The notes below the pieces were generated by a model. The model saw only the letters and a list, made by a program, of their open reading frames with translations, had not been told where the DNA came from and searched no databases. Positions 4,967 to 6,568 of a stretch of 6,568 nucleotides of DNA are shown here, piece after piece. Position 1 is the first letter of the stretch; the number at the start of each line of letters is the position of its first letter. Origin of the DNA: Pseudomonadota bacterium (lineage in GTDB: Bacteria; Pseudomonadota; Gammaproteobacteria; Burkholderiales; SG8-39); assembly GCA_021825225.1 (NCBI GenBank), contig JAKAIH010000160.1, positions 1 to 6,568 on the forward strand. The letters run 5' to 3'. The position numbers and the translations under genes were made by a program.

Positions 4967-5881
4967 TCAAACCAGCGGCAGCGGCTTTCCCGCCACCGGC
5001 AGAACCGCGCTGAGGATGGAACCCGTAGCCGATTCGGTGATATAGAGCGTGCTGTGCCCCTCGCCGCCGAACGCCACATTGGTCGTGGCTTGGCCCGCGC
5101 AGGAGGCGATGCGCCAACGCGGCTCGCCCGATGCCGCGAACACGAACACCGCACCGAGCGAGGCGTGGGCCACGCACAGGCTGTCGTCTGCGGTCATCGC
5201 CAGACCGTCCGGACCGCTCACGCCATAGAGCGACGCGAAGCGCCCCACCTTGGATACGCCGCCGTCTGGCTGCAGCGGCACGCGCCAGACTTCGTTGCCG
5301 CGCGTCGCCGCGACGAACAGCACGCACTCGGCCGTATCCAGAACGAGACCATTGGGGCTGGGAACGTTCGCAAGCAGCAGGTCGAGCCGGCCGCTTGCGC
5401 GCAGGCGGTAGACGCGCCCGCTCGGGTCGTGCAGGCCGGTCTGGCCCTGGTCGGTGAAATAGACGTCGCCGTTGGCGGCGAGCGCGAGATCGTTCAGGCC
5501 GCGAAAGCTTTCGCTGTGGCGGCGGGCGAGCACCGGCGTCACGCTGCCGTTCGCCGGGTCGATCGCGAGCAGTCCGCGGCGATAGTCGGTCACCAGCAGC
5601 GAGCCGTCGCGGCGCACCTTTAGCCCGTTGGGCTCGCCGTCGTATTCGGCCACCAGCGTCCATTCCCCGGCGGGATTGACGCGGAAAATGCGGCCGTTGG
5701 GAATGTCGGTGCAATACAGGTTGCCGCCGGCGTCGAAACAGGGACCCTCGAGAAAGCTGTCGACCGCGGCGCCGCCCTTGTTCGCCTCGGACCATGCGCT
5801 TACCCGCGCGCGCCGGAACTCGGCCGGCAGCGCGCTGAAAATCCGCGTTTCGACGACCGGCGCGGGTGCAGTCCAGCTCAT
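4967..5881 (-). CDS. SMP-30/gluconolactonase/LRE family protein
   Basis: This 304-residue protein is predicted to be a six-bladed beta-propeller lactonase or related hydrolase that needs a divalent metal. Four expected metal ligands can be placed by motif: Glu45 in FLEGP, Asn130 in RGLND, Asn177 in PSPNGL and Asp225 in GPDGL. Repeated GD(L/V)YFTD- and LLVTDY-like strands (95-100 and 138-144) mark the propeller blades. Known members hydrolyse gluconolactone and other sugar or aromatic lactones; the substrate here is unknown. No signal peptide is visible (the N-terminus is MSWTAPAPVVETRIF), so it is probably cytoplasmic. Its ATG at 5881 lies 4 nt after the stop of the Bug/TctC receptor gene, so the pair is very likely co-transcribed and translationally coupled. 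This suggests that the receptor's ligand, or a product of it, is a lactone or sugar acid. The family is secure and the substrate open. Confidence 0.92.
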   Translation of the reverse strand: MSWTAPAPVVETRIFSALPAEFRRARVSAWSEANKGGAAVDSFLEGPCFDAGGNLYCTDIPNGRIFRVNPAGEWTLVAEYDGEPNGLKVRRDGSLLVTDYRRGLLAIDPANGSVTPVLARRHSESFRGLNDLALAANGDVYFTDQGQTGLHDPSGRVYRLRASGRLDLLLANVPSPNGLVLDTAECVLFVAATRGNEVWRVPLQPDGGVSKVGRFASLYGVSGPDGLAMTADDSLCVAHASLGAVFVFAASGEPRWRIASCAGQATTNVAFGGEGHSTLYITESATGSILSAVLPVAGKPLPLV

Positions 5882-5885
5882 GGCC

Positions 5886-6568
5886 TCAGTCCACTTTGGC
5901 GCCCGAGGCGCGCACCGCGACGCCCCATTTGGCGTGCTCGGCGCGCATGAACTCGGCGAACTGCTGCGGCGAGCCGCCCAGAGGCTGGCTGCCTTCGGCG
6001 CTGAGCCGTTCGAGAAAATCGGCTAGCGCCAGGGTCTTCGCGATCTCGGCATTGAGCTTCGCGACGATCTCGGCGGGCATGCCCGCAGGCGCGACGATGC
6101 CGCTCCAGGTGACCGCCTCGAAGTCCTTGTAGCCCGATTCGGCGATGGTGGGTACGGCCGGGAGCGGTTTGATGCGCTGCGCGGAAGACACGGCCAGCGC
6201 GCGCAGCTTGCCCGCCTTTATCAGTGTCATCACCGACTGGGTGTTCGCGAACATGATATCCACCTGGTGGCCGAGCAGATCGGTGACGGCCGGCGACGCG
6301 CCCTTGTAGGGGACGTGCAGGAATTTCACTCCGGCCTTGCGCGCAAACAACTCGCCCGCGAGATGGCCGACGGTGCCGCTGCCGGCAGAGGCCATGGCCA
6401 GCGCATCGGGCTTGACCCTGGCCGCCGCAACGACGTCGGCGAGGCTCAGATAGCGCGAATCGGCGGCGACGACCAGCACCATCGGCTGCGCCGACACCAG
6501 CCCGACGGGCGCGAAATCCTTCAGCGCGTCGAACGGCATTTTCGAGTACAAGCTCGGATTGATCGCGA
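5886..6568 (-). CDS. Bug/TctC family tripartite tricarboxylate transporter solute-binding receptor (5' end outside window)
   Basis: This is the C-terminal 226 residues of a periplasmic solute receptor. The frame stays open to the window's right edge; the first visible residues are AINPSLYSKMPFDALKDFAPVG, a family block normally found around residue 90 of a roughly 320-residue precursor. The real start and signal peptide are therefore outside. An internal TTG at 6551 (the Leu of PSLY) is not a start. Other hallmarks are FLHVPYKGASPAVTDLLGHQVDIMF, LRALAV, and PTIAESGYKDFEAVTWSG followed by GIVAPAGMP. Such receptors bind carboxylated compounds and pass them to a TctAB permease; no permease genes are in the window, and in betaproteobacteria many Bug receptors are orphans. 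The SMP-30 lactonase follows after 4 nt. The ligand is not predictable from this sequence. Confidence 0.93.
   Translation of the reverse strand, partial: AINPSLYSKMPFDALKDFAPVGLVSAQPMVLVVAADSRYLSLADVVAAARVKPDALAMASAGSGTVGHLAGELFARKAGVKFLHVPYKGASPAVTDLLGHQVDIMFANTQSVMTLIKAGKLRALAVSSAQRIKPLPAVPTIAESGYKDFEAVTWSGIVAPAGMPAEIVAKLNAEIAKTLALADFLERLSAEGSQPLGGSPQQFAEFMRAEHAKWGVAVRASGAKVD

Noticed and set aside
3853..5154. A 433-codon frame that would give Fpr a long N-terminal extension
   Set aside because: The extra 186 residues are Arg/Ala/Pro-rich, overlap the DUF3301 and SMP-30 genes in another frame, and Fpr of normal length starts exactly at the ATGA overlap at 4596.
5054..5623. A 189-codon plus-strand frame opposite the SMP-30 gene
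   Set aside because: It is antisense to a gene with all expected metal-ligand motifs and shows no domain of its own.
5886..6551. The TTG at 6551 as the start of a short complete receptor gene
   Set aside because: The reading frame and the family signature (AINPSLY) continue past it to the window edge, so the TTG is an internal leucine codon and the gene is cut by the window, not truncated in the genome.
1..6568. CRISPR arrays, tRNA or rRNA genes, insertion sequences, phage or defence genes
   Set aside because: No spaced direct repeats, cloverleaf-like segments, transposase-like or nuclease-like proteins were found on either strand; every gene belongs to a metabolic, transport or nucleoid-type family, and composition looks uniform.

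Overview
The window is GC-rich chromosomal DNA of a proteobacterial type, most likely a betaproteobacterium. Three things point there: a Bug/TctC-type periplasmic solute receptor (a family greatly expanded in Burkholderiales and relatives), an Fpr-type ferredoxin-NADP+ reductase preceded by a DUF3301 protein, and a small SWIB-domain protein with a lysine-rich tail. The assignment is inferred from gene content only. No rRNA, tRNA, CRISPR array, insertion sequence or phage gene was seen, and the window looks like ordinary, densely packed chromosome.

Layout. (1) Positions 1-2422, minus strand: a three-gene run read right to left, made of an MFS transporter, an HSL-family (family IV) alpha/beta-hydrolase/esterase, and the N-terminus of a membrane protein that leaves the window at position 1. 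The gaps are 33 and 27 nt, so this is probably one operon for uptake and ester hydrolysis of an unidentified compound. (2) Positions 2423-2655: the only sizeable intergenic region, a divergent promoter region. It carries a perfect TTGACA on the plus strand, a perfect TATAAT on the minus strand and a small inverted repeat. (3) Positions 2656-3044, plus strand: a monocistronic gene for a SWIB/MDM2-domain protein with an ASKK-repeat tail, a strong Shine-Dalgarno sequence and a clear intrinsic terminator. (4) Positions 3057-6568, minus strand: a five-gene run read right to left, made of a Bug/TctC receptor (5' end outside the window), an SMP-30/gluconolactonase family protein, a DUF3301 protein, fpr, and a second alpha/beta-hydrolase. 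Spacing is 4 nt, 65 nt, a 4-nt ATGA overlap, and 7 nt.

How they may work together. The receptor and the SMP-30 protein are tightly joined, which suggests capture of a sugar-acid- or lactone-like solute followed by lactone hydrolysis. DUF3301-fpr-hydrolase form a second tightly coupled block, possibly with its own promoter in the 65-nt gap. Fpr is a housekeeping flavoenzyme linking NADPH to ferredoxin/flavodoxin; the roles of its two partners are unknown. Nothing here is a clearly undescribed system. The most interesting items are the eukaryote-like SWIB domain with a histone-H1-like tail and the translationally coupled DUF3301-fpr pair.
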